Source: Gluconacetobacter aggeris
Lineage (GTDB): Bacteria > Pseudomonadota > Alphaproteobacteria > Acetobacterales > Acetobacteraceae
Direction: 5' to 3'
Length of the DNA: 64,000 bases
Assembly: GCF_014174395.1 (NCBI RefSeq)
Contig: NZ_JABEQD010000017.1
Coordinates: forward strand, 22,025 to 86,024
In this document: positions 46,705-56,100 of the stretch, in pieces
How the letters are laid out: the number at the start of each line of letters is the position of its first letter
Numbering within the stretch: position 1 is the first letter of the stretch
Position numbers and translations under genes: made by a program
Notes under the pieces: generated by a model
What the model saw: only the letters and a program-made list of their open reading frames with translations
Told to the model about the DNA's origin: nothing
The model's database searches: none

Positions 46705-48858
46705 TCAGAAGCCCGCTTCCCCCATCAGCAGCGCGACGGCCCGGCGATACACCCGCGCCAGCAGCGACATCGGCCGGCTCCGGATCACGGCAATACCGGG
46801 CTGGCGCGGATTGCGGGACGTGAACGCCTGTTCTGGAGCCAGGATGACGCGATAGACCGCACCGTCAGGGACCAGTTGCCCGTTCTCATCCTTCCGCGCC
46901 TGGATATGCCCGCCATAGACCGACGCGGCCTCGGGCGACTCCAGATGCCCGATCGAGGCCGCCGAGATGGCGACTACGCGGGCATCGGTCATGGCCCCAT
47001 CTCCCCCCGGCGGCCGGAAGCGCGCCTGCGCGCCGATACGCAGCCGGTCGATATCCGCCTCGTCGACATACGCTTCGATGACCGCGCGCGTGTCGGTGAC
47101 GAGGGTACCGATCCGTTCATGGCGGCGCAGCGTGTCGCCAGCCCGGATATCGGGGGGAACATCCACCAGGCGCCCGGAAAAGGGCGCGCGTACCGTCAAC
47201 AGCCGCATGGAAGCCTGAAGATGGTCCAGTTCGGCGGTTTCCTGCGCGATCTGGTCGATCGTGTCGTTCAGGGAAGAGGTCTGCGCCGGATCGAAATCGC
47301 GCCCGGCCAGGCTGGCACGGAGCGAGACCAGCCGCGCCCGCGCCACCGCGACATCATGCTCCAGCGCCGGCGAACGCAGGACCAGGACGGGCTGCCCTTT
47401 CACCACCGCACTGCCATCGACCGGTGGAGCGGTCACGACCCCTGCGTCGTCGGTATAGAGTTCCGCCTGTTCGGCCGCCCGCAGAATGGCCGGCGCCCGC
47501 AGGTTCGCCCGCCAGGGAACCAGCAGCGATGCCAGCCCGGCCAGCGCCGCCAGGGCCGTCGCCCGCGCGCGCCGATGGCGGTGGTTGGAGTGCATCCGCC
47601 GCCCCCACTCCGCCGCCTCGCGCAGGATGGGCCGGACAAGAAACACCCATAATTCGATGCCCATCAGCACCGCCCCCAGCGCCCGGAACACCGCGTGATA
47701 GACGACCAGCGCGATACCGGTGAACAGGAAGAGCCGGTAGAACCAGGTCGCGATACTGTATCCCAGCAGCAGCCCCCCCTGCCTTCGGGAAAACGGCTCC
47801 GGCGGCGGCTCGTCCCCCCCGAACAGAAGCCGCCGGGTGCGCCATCGCGTCCAGGCGAAGGCCCGCTCCTGCAGGTTCGGCACGCCAAGCAGGTCGGACA
47901 GGATATAATAGCCGTCGAACCGCATCAGCGGGCTGAGATTGACCGACAGAGTCAGGAGCCACGTCGAACTGGCCAGCGTGAACGCCCCGTCGCGCAGCGG
48001 ACCATCGGGCAGGACGCTCCACACGATCGACGCGCAGACCGCCAGCAGCGTTTCCGCCACCATACCGGCACAGTCGATGACCAGACGGTCCCGCGTCCGC
48101 GTCAGGCGCCACGCATCGGTGGTATCCGTCCACAGGACCGGCCACAGAACCAGGAACGCCACCCCCATCGACGGAACGCGGCAGCCGAAATGCCGGGCGG
48201 CGATGCCGTGCCCGCATTCATGCAGGATCTTGCTCAGCACCAGCGCGCAGGCGATGCCGAATGCGCCCTCGGGCGTCATCAGCCGCGCGAATCCCTGGAC
48301 GAACGTCGCCCATTGCTGCGCGATCAGCAGCAGGCTGATCAGGGCGCCTGTGCCGGCCCCCACGCAAAACCCGCGCGTGAACACCCAGCGCAGATGCGGT
48401 GCCGCCCACGCCAGAACGCCGTCGGGATTGCAGAGCCGGACCCGGAAGAAAAGATAATGGTGCAACAGCCACGCGACGGCCCCCGGCCGACGGGCACGTT
48501 GCGCCAGCCGCTGGCTGTCGCCGGGCATGCCGGCCGTGGTCAGCTCCGCCTGGCGCACGAACAGCAGCATGTCGGTCACGTCCTGCACGCCGGGCCGCAG
48601 GGTCGTGGTCGCTTCGATGTCCGCGATGACGGCCTGGATATCGGCCAGATGCCAGCGTTGCAGGATTTCCATCTCGACCCAGCCCAGCCGGATGTAGCGA
48701 TGCCGGGCAGGGTCGTACAAGGTCCAGGTCGGTGCCCCCGCGAAGACCGGGCCGCGCAGCAATTCCAGGTCGTCGCGCAGGGCCGGCCAGGCCGGTGGCA
48801 CCGTAGACGCGGCGGAAGGACTCGCGCCGGTCCCGGCGGCACTCAGAACGAAAGCCAT
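46705..48858 (-). CDS. M50 (site-2 protease-like) membrane peptidase fused to an HlyD-type adaptor
   Basis: A 717-residue fusion. Residues 1-150 form an N-terminal domain (DDLELLRGPVFAGAPTWTLY). A multi-helix M50 core follows with the zinc motif HECGH at 213-217 and NLSPLMRFDG at 307-316, an exact match to the S2P motif NxxPxxxxDG, so the protease site looks intact. Further membrane segments lie at about 360-430. After about residue 455 comes an HlyD-like arm: a lipoyl hairpin (VVTAPPVDGSAVVKGQPVLV near 472) and coiled-coil hairpin, then a beta-barrel with RLVDVPPDIRAGD. It overlaps the next adaptor gene by 16 bases. A candidate inner-membrane export component. Confidence 0.75.
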   Translation of the reverse strand: MAFVLSAAGTGASPSAASTVPPAWPALRDDLELLRGPVFAGAPTWTLYDPARHRYIRLGWVEMEILQRWHLADIQAVIADIEATTTLRPGVQDVTDMLLFVRQAELTTAGMPGDSQRLAQRARRPGAVAWLLHHYLFFRVRLCNPDGVLAWAAPHLRWVFTRGFCVGAGTGALISLLLIAQQWATFVQGFARLMTPEGAFGIACALVLSKILHECGHGIAARHFGCRVPSMGVAFLVLWPVLWTDTTDAWRLTRTRDRLVIDCAGMVAETLLAVCASIVWSVLPDGPLRDGAFTLASSTWLLTLSVNLSPLMRFDGYYILSDLLGVPNLQERAFAWTRWRTRRLLFGGDEPPPEPFSRRQGGLLLGYSIATWFYRLFLFTGIALVVYHAVFRALGAVLMGIELWVFLVRPILREAAEWGRRMHSNHRHRRARATALAALAGLASLLVPWRANLRAPAILRAAEQAELYTDDAGVVTAPPVDGSAVVKGQPVLVLRSPALEHDVAVARARLVSLRASLAGRDFDPAQTSSLNDTIDQIAQETAELDHLQASMRLLTVRAPFSGRLVDVPPDIRAGDTLRRHERIGTLVTDTRAVIEAYVDEADIDRLRIGAQARFRPPGGDGAMTDARVVAISAASIGHLESPEAASVYGGHIQARKDENGQLVPDGAVYRVILAPEQAFTSRNPRQPGIAVIRSRPMSLLARVYRRAVALLMGEAGF

Positions 48859-50210
48859 TGCCGGATGACGCTCAGCGGCTTGCGCAGCGCCCACAGGATC
48901 AGCACATGCCGGGGGCCGTAGATGCGCGCGGTGCCCTTGAGGCCCAGGCGCATGTCCTGCCCCATATCCGCCCGCAGCGTGTAGGCAAGGATTCCGGCCG
49001 GCGTGGCGCTGCTGCCATAGGATGCGAAGACCAGGCGGCCCGCATGCGGCCGGTCCGGCCGCACATTGTCGAAGAAGCGCACAGCCGATCCCAGGTCGAA
49101 ATGCCCGATTTCGGTTACGGGCAGGCGGATTTCGACACGCCGGGACAAGGCGGGCGCAACCATCAGAATACGTTCGCCCGCTTCGACCGGCCGCCCGATC
49201 CATTCCGACGGATCATTGTACAGCGCCAGCCCGGTCATCGGCGCCGGGATCGAGGCCTTGCGCAACAGGTCGTCCTGATAACGCATCTGGGCCTCCTCCT
49301 CGTCGATACGCCCCCGCAACTGTTCGGCCTGGGCACGCGCCTTCTGATCCGACATGCCGGCCTGCACCGCCTCGTCATATTCGGTCCTGGCAACCTGCCA
49401 GGCCTTGCTGGCGACCTGATACTGGCTTTCCAGTTGCGCGCGCTCCAGTTCCACCACGACGACGCCGGCCTGCACCGGCCCGTTCGGCGGCGCGTCGATC
49501 TGCCGGACGATCCCGGCGAACGGCGCGCGGATATAAGCCGGATCGGCGGCCACCACCTCGGCCGGCGCCAACACCCAGGATTGGACGGGATAAAGGGCAA
49601 TGGCGGCGACCAGGGCGCCCGCCCCCAGCACCCAGCGTCGCGCACGGTGCCGCGCCGGAGGCCGGTGCGGCAGGTCGGCCAGTTGCCGGGCCTCGGCATA
49701 CGCCCCGCCGACCAGGGCCAGCAGCCGGGCCTCCCGTGCGGTCCATGGCTCGGCCCGCGCAAGAAGCCAGCCGCCAACCGGCCCGTGACGCGAGGCCAGT
49801 TGCACCAGCAGGGCATGCGATCCCAGCCAGTTCTCCCACGCCGCCCCGATATCGTCCGGCAGGTCGGCGGCCGCCAGGGGGCGGACGCCGCCCGCCGCGC
49901 TTCCCTCCCCCGCGTGCCCCTCCTGCCGCATGACGGCCGCGAACACGCTGCCGATCCAGCGGACATAGGGCGCGGATCGCTCGAACACCGCGACACCGGA
50001 TACCGCCGTCACCGCCTGCGTCGCGTCCGCATACAGGGCCGCTTGCTGATACGGGATCAATTCCCGCATTTCATTGACCAGCACGAAATCCAGCTCATCG
50101 CGCGGACAGGCGCGGATACGCTCGCACAATTCCAGAATGCCGGAAAACAGCAGAAGATCGGCCTGACGAACATCTCGGCCCGCGCCCTCGCGCGGGGGGG
50201 CATGCGACAT
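48843..50210 (-). CDS. HlyD-type periplasmic adaptor with N-terminal GAF-like domain
   Basis: A 455-residue protein. An N-terminal cytoplasmic GAF-like domain (about 20-180; LLLFSGILELCERI, LIPYQQAALYAD) is followed by one transmembrane helix at about 192-210 and then an HlyD-like periplasmic part: VVAADPAYIRAPFAGIVRQI (lipoyl half), a coiled coil with many Gln/Arg, IPAPMTGLALYND and a barrel domain. Such adaptors bridge an inner-membrane pump and a TolC-type duct. ATG 50210 follows the HlyD gene stop by eight bases. Confidence 0.75.
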   Translation of the reverse strand: MSHAPPREGAGRDVRQADLLLFSGILELCERIRACPRDELDFVLVNEMRELIPYQQAALYADATQAVTAVSGVAVFERSAPYVRWIGSVFAAVMRQEGHAGEGSAAGGVRPLAAADLPDDIGAAWENWLGSHALLVQLASRHGPVGGWLLARAEPWTAREARLLALVGGAYAEARQLADLPHRPPARHRARRWVLGAGALVAAIALYPVQSWVLAPAEVVAADPAYIRAPFAGIVRQIDAPPNGPVQAGVVVVELERAQLESQYQVASKAWQVARTEYDEAVQAGMSDQKARAQAEQLRGRIDEEEAQMRYQDDLLRKASIPAPMTGLALYNDPSEWIGRPVEAGERILMVAPALSRRVEIRLPVTEIGHFDLGSAVRFFDNVRPDRPHAGRLVFASYGSSATPAGILAYTLRADMGQDMRLGLKGTARIYGPRHVLILWALRKPLSVIRQWLSF

Positions 50211-50218
50211 CGCGCCGG

Positions 50219-51166
50219 TCAGTTCTTCAAGACGGCGTCACCGGTCATGCCCGGCAGAAGATCCGGCGCCGGCTGGACCAGTCGGCCATAGACCTTGATG
50301 GTCTTGCTGACCGGATCGACCTTGCCCGACAGGCGGGTCACCACCGCATCATAGGTGCGGCCGGTCTCGTGAATCCAGACTTTGAATGGCGTGTCCGGCC
50401 GCAACTGCCGCAATTCCATCGACGAGACGATCATGGACAGTTCAAGCGACGAATCGTCGAGAATGTCCAGCATCGGAGTACCCGGCGAAAGATATTGGTA
50501 GTTATGGACAAGAACGTTGGATACGCGGCCATTGAACGGGGCGACGATCGTGCATTGCGCGACCACCGCCGTCGCCATCTCCAGGTCGGCCTCGGCCGCC
50601 TGGGCATCGGCTGCGGCCGACTGGAGATCGGACACGCTCCACTGGCCGAGCGCCTTCATGCGGTTCTGGACCTCCAGAAGCCCCTTGCGCTTGATATGTT
50701 CGGCCCGCGCATGGGCCAGCGTCGCCTTCTGCTGGCCGCACTGGAACCGTGCCAGGACATCGCCGACATGAAACCGATCGCCATCGCGAAACGGAAATTC
50801 GGTCAACTGGCCGGACATGGTCGCGCTGATCTGCGCGCTGACCGGCGTTGAGACCTGCACGGCGGGACCATGCGCGACAGGCTGCCCATCGCCGGACGGC
50901 GGGGCCGTCAGGGCAGCGGACAAGAGGGCCGGGGCCGCCGTCGGACCACCCGCGACAGGCGACTGCACCGCCGGTAGCAACGACGCCGGCGTCCCCGCAT
51001 GCTTACCGGCCTCGGGCGCCGACTGCACGCCAGCCGCCCAGGCTCCCGCGCCGTGCAGGCCCGTCAGCAGGAAAAAAGACAGGGCAACGGCAAGACGCAT
51101 CCTGATGTCATTTCCGTGACCGGAACCAGGCGACATCCCTGACACGGAATATGGGCGAGTAGACAT
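50219..51166 (-). CDS. HlyD-type periplasmic adaptor (secreted)
   Basis: A 315-residue adaptor with a signal-peptide-like hydrophobic segment (LAVALSFFLLTGLHG). The lipoyl halves are VQVSTPVSAQISATMSGQL and IVAPFNGRVSNVLVHN, flanking an about 60-residue coiled coil; the barrel part ends LLPGMTGDAVLKN. The start at ATG 51166 has GGGA upstream and is 20 bases after the TolC-like stop; ATG 51100 is an alternative that makes the signal segment N-terminal. It shares the TolC operon. Confidence 0.75.
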   Translation of the reverse strand: MSTRPYSVSGMSPGSGHGNDIRMRLAVALSFFLLTGLHGAGAWAAGVQSAPEAGKHAGTPASLLPAVQSPVAGGPTAAPALLSAALTAPPSGDGQPVAHGPAVQVSTPVSAQISATMSGQLTEFPFRDGDRFHVGDVLARFQCGQQKATLAHARAEHIKRKGLLEVQNRMKALGQWSVSDLQSAAADAQAAEADLEMATAVVAQCTIVAPFNGRVSNVLVHNYQYLSPGTPMLDILDDSSLELSMIVSSMELRQLRPDTPFKVWIHETGRTYDAVVTRLSGKVDPVSKTIKVYGRLVQPAPDLLPGMTGDAVLKN

Positions 51167-51186
51167 GTCCGGTCCCGATCTCTCCA

Positions 51187-52776
51187 TTATCCGGCGCCGA
51201 CAGGCACCGCGGCCGAGGCGACGGGCACGGTCGCGGCATGCGCCGGCACGGCTTCCGACAACCTCAGATCCGGCAACTGGCCGGCCTCCCACCCCGCGAT
51301 CGACCGTTCGACTTGCGCGGTCAGATGATCCAGGTCCTGGATATCCGCATTGGCCGGCACCAGGTCGACACCGACCGAGGCGTAGATGTTGGCCAATGCC
51401 TGATGCGTCTGAGCCAGGCTGCGGCTATAAGACAGTTGGCCCAGCAGCGCCGCCATCTGATGGCGGATGCGATCGGCCTTGGACTGCGCGCCGGCCGACG
51501 AGGCGACATCCGCCAGCCGCTCCATCTGCAAGCTGACAGCGTTGATGGCACGGGCGGTCTTCAATCCGTCCAGCGCGGTGCGATAGTGCTGCGCGCTCAG
51601 ATTGACCTGCGTGAGCACCGCAATGCTCAGTGCCAGGCGCCGCGTTTCCGATAGCTTGATATTGCTCTTGGCCATCGCGATGGCGCGCGGCCCCTGCACC
51701 AGATTCATCAGGTTGATGGTGCCGCGGACGCCGATCTGCCCCCAGATATTATGGACCAGCAGGCTGTTGGAATCGAAATTGCCGTTCCCGATAGCGCCGA
51801 TGCCCGGCATCATCTTCAGGATTTCCTTGTAGACGTCCTGCCGATCGATCTGCTGCTGGTAGACTTCCATCCGCAATTCGGGCCGCATGACAAGGCCCAC
51901 ATGCTCCAGCGCGGCATCGTCCAGCGACGCGACCGGCTGCACGTCCTGCGGCATCGTCGTCAATGTCGGGACAGCGTCCTGCGGTACGTCGATCAGCGAG
52001 GCAAGCTGGATTCTGGCGCTGATCAGCTCGCCGCGAATGCGGCGCAACTCACCCAGAAGCTGGATGACATATTGCTGGTAGTCCAGCAATGTCAGGGGCG
52101 ATTGCAGATGCGCGTCCGCCGCGTCGTGCGACGCGGCCAGCATCGCCTCCGCGTCCGCGATGATCGGGTCCAGCCGGGGCAACATGGCCTGCGCGGCCAC
52201 GGCCTCCCAATAGCTGGCGGTCACCGCCTTCACCAGGTCATTGATGGCACGGCGCCGGCGCTCGACCGCGATCAGCGCCCGGTATGCCTGCTGACGCGCG
52301 CTGAAATAGCTGATACCGGCATCCATCAGGTTCCACGAGAAGCTGATGTCCCCCGTGCCATGGGCGGCCTGCTCGGAATAGGAATAATCCAGCGAGCGCT
52401 GGTTGGTGAACCAGTCGATGCTTTCCGCCGCATTGTTGTTGCTGCGCTGCGAATAGCCGGCATCGGCCGCCAGATGCGGCAGCATCTGCATCAGGGCGAG
52501 GTCGATCTGCTTTTCCTGCTGGCTGGCTTCCAGCTTCGCGACCTGCGCGTCGTAATTATATTTCAGGGCCCGCGCGATGGCCGTTCCCAGGGTCAGGCCG
52601 CCTTTCAGCGGGATATAGCCCGCCGCAAGGGTCGCCTGGTCCGCGTCCGCGCGCCTGACATGGTCCTGCAAGGACATCGGCTTCGGGCGAACGCCGCATG
52701 CCGTGAGCGCAAGAAGGGCAGAAAGGGCGACGGATACAACCGGAAGCCGCCTGGCGCCTTTAACGTAATGGTGCAT
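51187..52776 (-). CDS. TolC-like outer-membrane efflux protein
   Basis: A 529-residue outer-membrane duct protein of the TolC/OEP type. A lipoprotein-type signal (ALLALTACGVR, Cys near residue 27), two repeated helical-hairpin halves (GLTLGTAIARALKYNYDAQ and a second near 300), and a Gly/Gln-rich coiled coil are seen. It would form the trimeric exit channel. First gene of the minus-strand operon; its promoter region is shared with the giant surface-protein gene. Confidence 0.88.
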   Translation of the reverse strand: MHHYVKGARRLPVVSVALSALLALTACGVRPKPMSLQDHVRRADADQATLAAGYIPLKGGLTLGTAIARALKYNYDAQVAKLEASQQEKQIDLALMQMLPHLAADAGYSQRSNNNAAESIDWFTNQRSLDYSYSEQAAHGTGDISFSWNLMDAGISYFSARQQAYRALIAVERRRRAINDLVKAVTASYWEAVAAQAMLPRLDPIIADAEAMLAASHDAADAHLQSPLTLLDYQQYVIQLLGELRRIRGELISARIQLASLIDVPQDAVPTLTTMPQDVQPVASLDDAALEHVGLVMRPELRMEVYQQQIDRQDVYKEILKMMPGIGAIGNGNFDSNSLLVHNIWGQIGVRGTINLMNLVQGPRAIAMAKSNIKLSETRRLALSIAVLTQVNLSAQHYRTALDGLKTARAINAVSLQMERLADVASSAGAQSKADRIRHQMAALLGQLSYSRSLAQTHQALANIYASVGVDLVPANADIQDLDHLTAQVERSIAGWEAGQLPDLRLSEAVPAHAATVPVASAAVPVGAG

Positions 52777-53113
52777 TGTATCCGCATTTCAAACAAGAAT
52801 GGTTGAAGCGCCCCAGTAGCGCATTCCCGAATAAATCGCCGTCATGGCTACTCTTTGCCTTAAAATGTCTTTTTGTTATTTGGTCAATAGAGATCCGTTG
52901 CGCTGCGATAAATTTAGGACGGAATTCGAGCTTCGGAGCGAACACCTCCCATTTGGGAGTTTTTTCGCCGAAATCTGAATTCTCCCCAAAAAAAATTAAT
53001 GCATAACGCTATATTGCATCTTCGGGAAATTCCGCCCTATCCTGTACAATATATTATTGTCTCGTGGCGCCTCGATATGATCCGCCGCGAAATATTCTCT
53101 TTAGGGCGGCCCG
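52777..53113. promoter_or_regulatory. AT-rich divergent promoter region between tolC-like operon and giant surface-protein gene
   Basis: 337 bp, unusually AT-rich for this chromosome. Minus strand: TTGACC (52887-52882) and TTTAAG (52864-52859) with a 17-bp spacer, a plausible sigma-70 promoter for the TolC operon. Plus strand: TACAAT (53045-53050) is a possible -10 for the surface-protein gene, but only a poor -35 (TTCGGG, 53021) precedes it. A weak AGGG lies before the ATG at 53114. Confidence 0.45.
52946..52965 (+). terminator. Terminator-like hairpin upstream of the giant surface-protein gene
   Basis: CTCCC-ATTT-GGGAG followed directly by TTTTTT (52960-52965), on the plus strand. It could end read-through or attenuate a leader transcript starting upstream. 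It lies before the candidate -10 at 53045, so it may only separate other plus-strand transcription from the adhesin gene. Confidence 0.5.
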
Positions 53114-56100
53114 ATGCGTCTGATCTTGGAACAACGCTATCTCTTCGACGGCAGCATCGCGCATGTCGCCCATCGCCATGCGCGGCATGACGGGCTCGAC
53201 ACGCACACGGGCACCGCCGTCGCCGATGCGATGGAGACCGTGACGGATGCCCCGCCGGCCGCGGGCGCCCCGCGCCACGACCCCGGCCATCCCGACGAGC
53301 GCCAGGCCCCCACCCTCGCCGACGGCGCGAATGCCGCCGCCGGGTCGCTGAACGCGATCGTCTTTGTGGACTCACGCGTCACCGACTGGAAAGAACTCAC
53401 CGCCTCGCTGCCCGACACGGTCGGCGTCGTCGTCATATCGCCCGACAGCAACGGCATGGACGTGGTCTCGCGCGTCCTGGCGCATCAGCAGGACCTGCGA
53501 TCGGTCAGTTTCCTGACCTACGGCCAGCCTGGGCAGGCCGAACTGGGCAGCAGCACCATCAGCGCCGCCACGGTGCAGGTCGATGCACGGCAGGTCACGG
53601 CATGGGGCGACGCGCTGGCACCGGGCGGGCAGATCCTGTTCTGGGGTTGCGATGTCGGCCAGGGGGCGGACGGCCAGGCGCTGGTCGACGACCTGCATAC
53701 GCTGACGGGCGCCGACATCGCGGCCTCGACCGACCGCACCGGCCTGGCAACCCTGGGCGGCGACTGGACGCTGGAACGGACGGCGGGCATATCCTCGGCG
53801 CAGGTGGCCAGCCCGTTCACGGCGCAGGCACAGGCCGATTACGCACACGTGCTGGACACGCTTCCCGTCGCGAATGTCACGCTGGCCAAGCAGGCCAGCG
53901 CCATGCTGGGCAGCACGTTTACCGACACCATCACTTTTTCCAATACGGGCAATGCCACCGGCTATTCGCCCTATGTCCAGATTTTCGCGCCAACCAACAG
54001 CAAGCAATACACGCCGCTGCAATCGTTGCAGGTGCAGGGCGCGCCGGCAGCGCTGACGACCGTTCAGTCCGTTGCCCTGACGCTGGGCACCGACTCCCAT
54101 GTCGGCGCCACGAATCCCCTGACCGGTCAATGGGTCGATGCACCCTCGGGTCTGGCGGTGGGCGACACGATGTACGTCGCCGCCCTACCGTTCGGCAGCT
54201 ACACGGTGGGGCAGCCGGCCGTGACCGTGCTGGCGACATTCGGCACCGAGAGCAGCGACGGGACGACGACCGTCAGCCAGTTGAGCAGCGCGCCGGGCGG
54301 CGCACCGGTGGACATCTATGCGTCCGGCGGCTACGCGCTGGGCAGTTCGCCCACCGGCAACGGCGCCATCGCGGGCGCCCCCAACCAGGCATCGGGCAGC
54401 ACGTCGGTGGACCTGCTGGATGTGACGTCGCAGATCATCACGCCGGTCGGCGAAGGCGAGGACCCGACCGGCTCGGCCTGGCCCGATACCTATCGGGTGA
54501 CCGTCACCCCGGCACCGGCGGCGACATCCGCCAATCCGATCGTCCAGGCGACCGTTACCATCCAGTTGCCGGATACCGTTATCTATAAAGGCGCCAGCTC
54601 CCTGTCCTTTACCGACGGCACCGGCACGCCCGATGCGACGGCGCTGTCCGGCCAGCCCGGCGGCAAGGTGACGCTGAACCTGTCGAACGTGTCGTATACC
54701 GGCACGCCGATCGCGGTCGATATCCCGGTCTACGTTCCGCGGAACGATGCGACCGGCAACCCGATCCTGTCGGCCGACGTCGGTGGTGTCGTCAATCCGG
54801 TGACGATCGACGCGCCCATAACGGGCTATACCGCCGGCACCTGGACCGCCCCCGCCGGGTCGGTCGACCATGGGCAGACCGAAAATTTCAGCGGTACCAT
54901 CGCATCGACCGGCAACATATTTGCGGCCAAGGCGTTTGCCATTCAGGACAGCGCGAGCAGCACCAGCGACGGCACGGCGGGCTTCATGCCCGGCGACACG
55001 ATCACGCATACGATCTCGGTCGAAAATTCGAACTATTACGAATCGAACATCCAGCAGATCACCGGCACGCTCAGCGACGGGCAGTTGATCGACGGAAACA
55101 CGCACCCGCAATTTACCTATACGGGCACGGACAATCAGTCGCACACTGTCGATCTGGGCGCCAATCCCGACGGATCGACGGGCACAAATCCCTATTTCCA
55201 CTACACGTACGATGCCACGACCGGCACCACGTCCATGACGTTCGACGTGGGCGCCGCGATGGCGGCGGGCGGCCCCCTGCCCCCCATGCAGGCCGGAACC
55301 CGAGGCACCCTCACCTACGACACCGTGGCCCAGCAGAATTTCGCGAAGACCGGCCAGCCGGTGACCGAGGGCGACATCCTGGCATCCAATGTCAGCGCGA
55401 CGGCCCAGCTTCTCGATCTGTCCGGGAATGCCCTGGGCCAAACCGCCACCGATGATTCGCACACCTCCCTGGCGGTGCCGCAGGGCACGCCCGGCCTGAC
55501 GATCGTGGCGATCAATGGCGATACGAATGCCGCCGGCGACCCGATCCGTGCCGGCGATACCGTGACCTACGAGGCCACGTACAACCTCAAGGCGGGAACG
55601 TTCCAGGGGCTGGGCCTGTCGTCCTACCTGCCGCTGCCGCTGTTCGACGTGGCCCAGCCCACGGCCTCGGGCAGCCCTTCATCCTTCAGCCTCCAGACGG
55701 GCGGCACGGCCTCCACCCTGGCTGCCGGGCAATATAGCCTGGAATCCGCGCCGGGCAGCGTCGGCATCCAGTCGATGTCGGTGGATTCCACTGCAAACGG
55801 CGTGACGTTCAAGATGGATAACGGGACCACCTATATCGCCAACGGCGGTACGGTGAAGATCCTGTTCGCCGTCAAGGCGACGGACACGCCCTTCGCCAAC
55901 GGCCTGACCATGACCAGTCAGGAACAGTCGAATTTCACGAACGGCGAAAGCCAAACGACCGCGAACTCGCTGATCGTCCAGTCGACCGTCGGCTCGCCGC
56001 AGGCGGAATTGAAGACCGGCATCGTGTCGGTGGTGAACAATGCCAACGGCAACACCACGGATAGCAATGTCGCCTATACGGTGCAGGATGGCAGCCTGCC

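Noticed and set aside
44713..47652. 979-codon plus-strand frame
   Set aside because: Antisense shadow across two real genes; arginine-rich with no domains.
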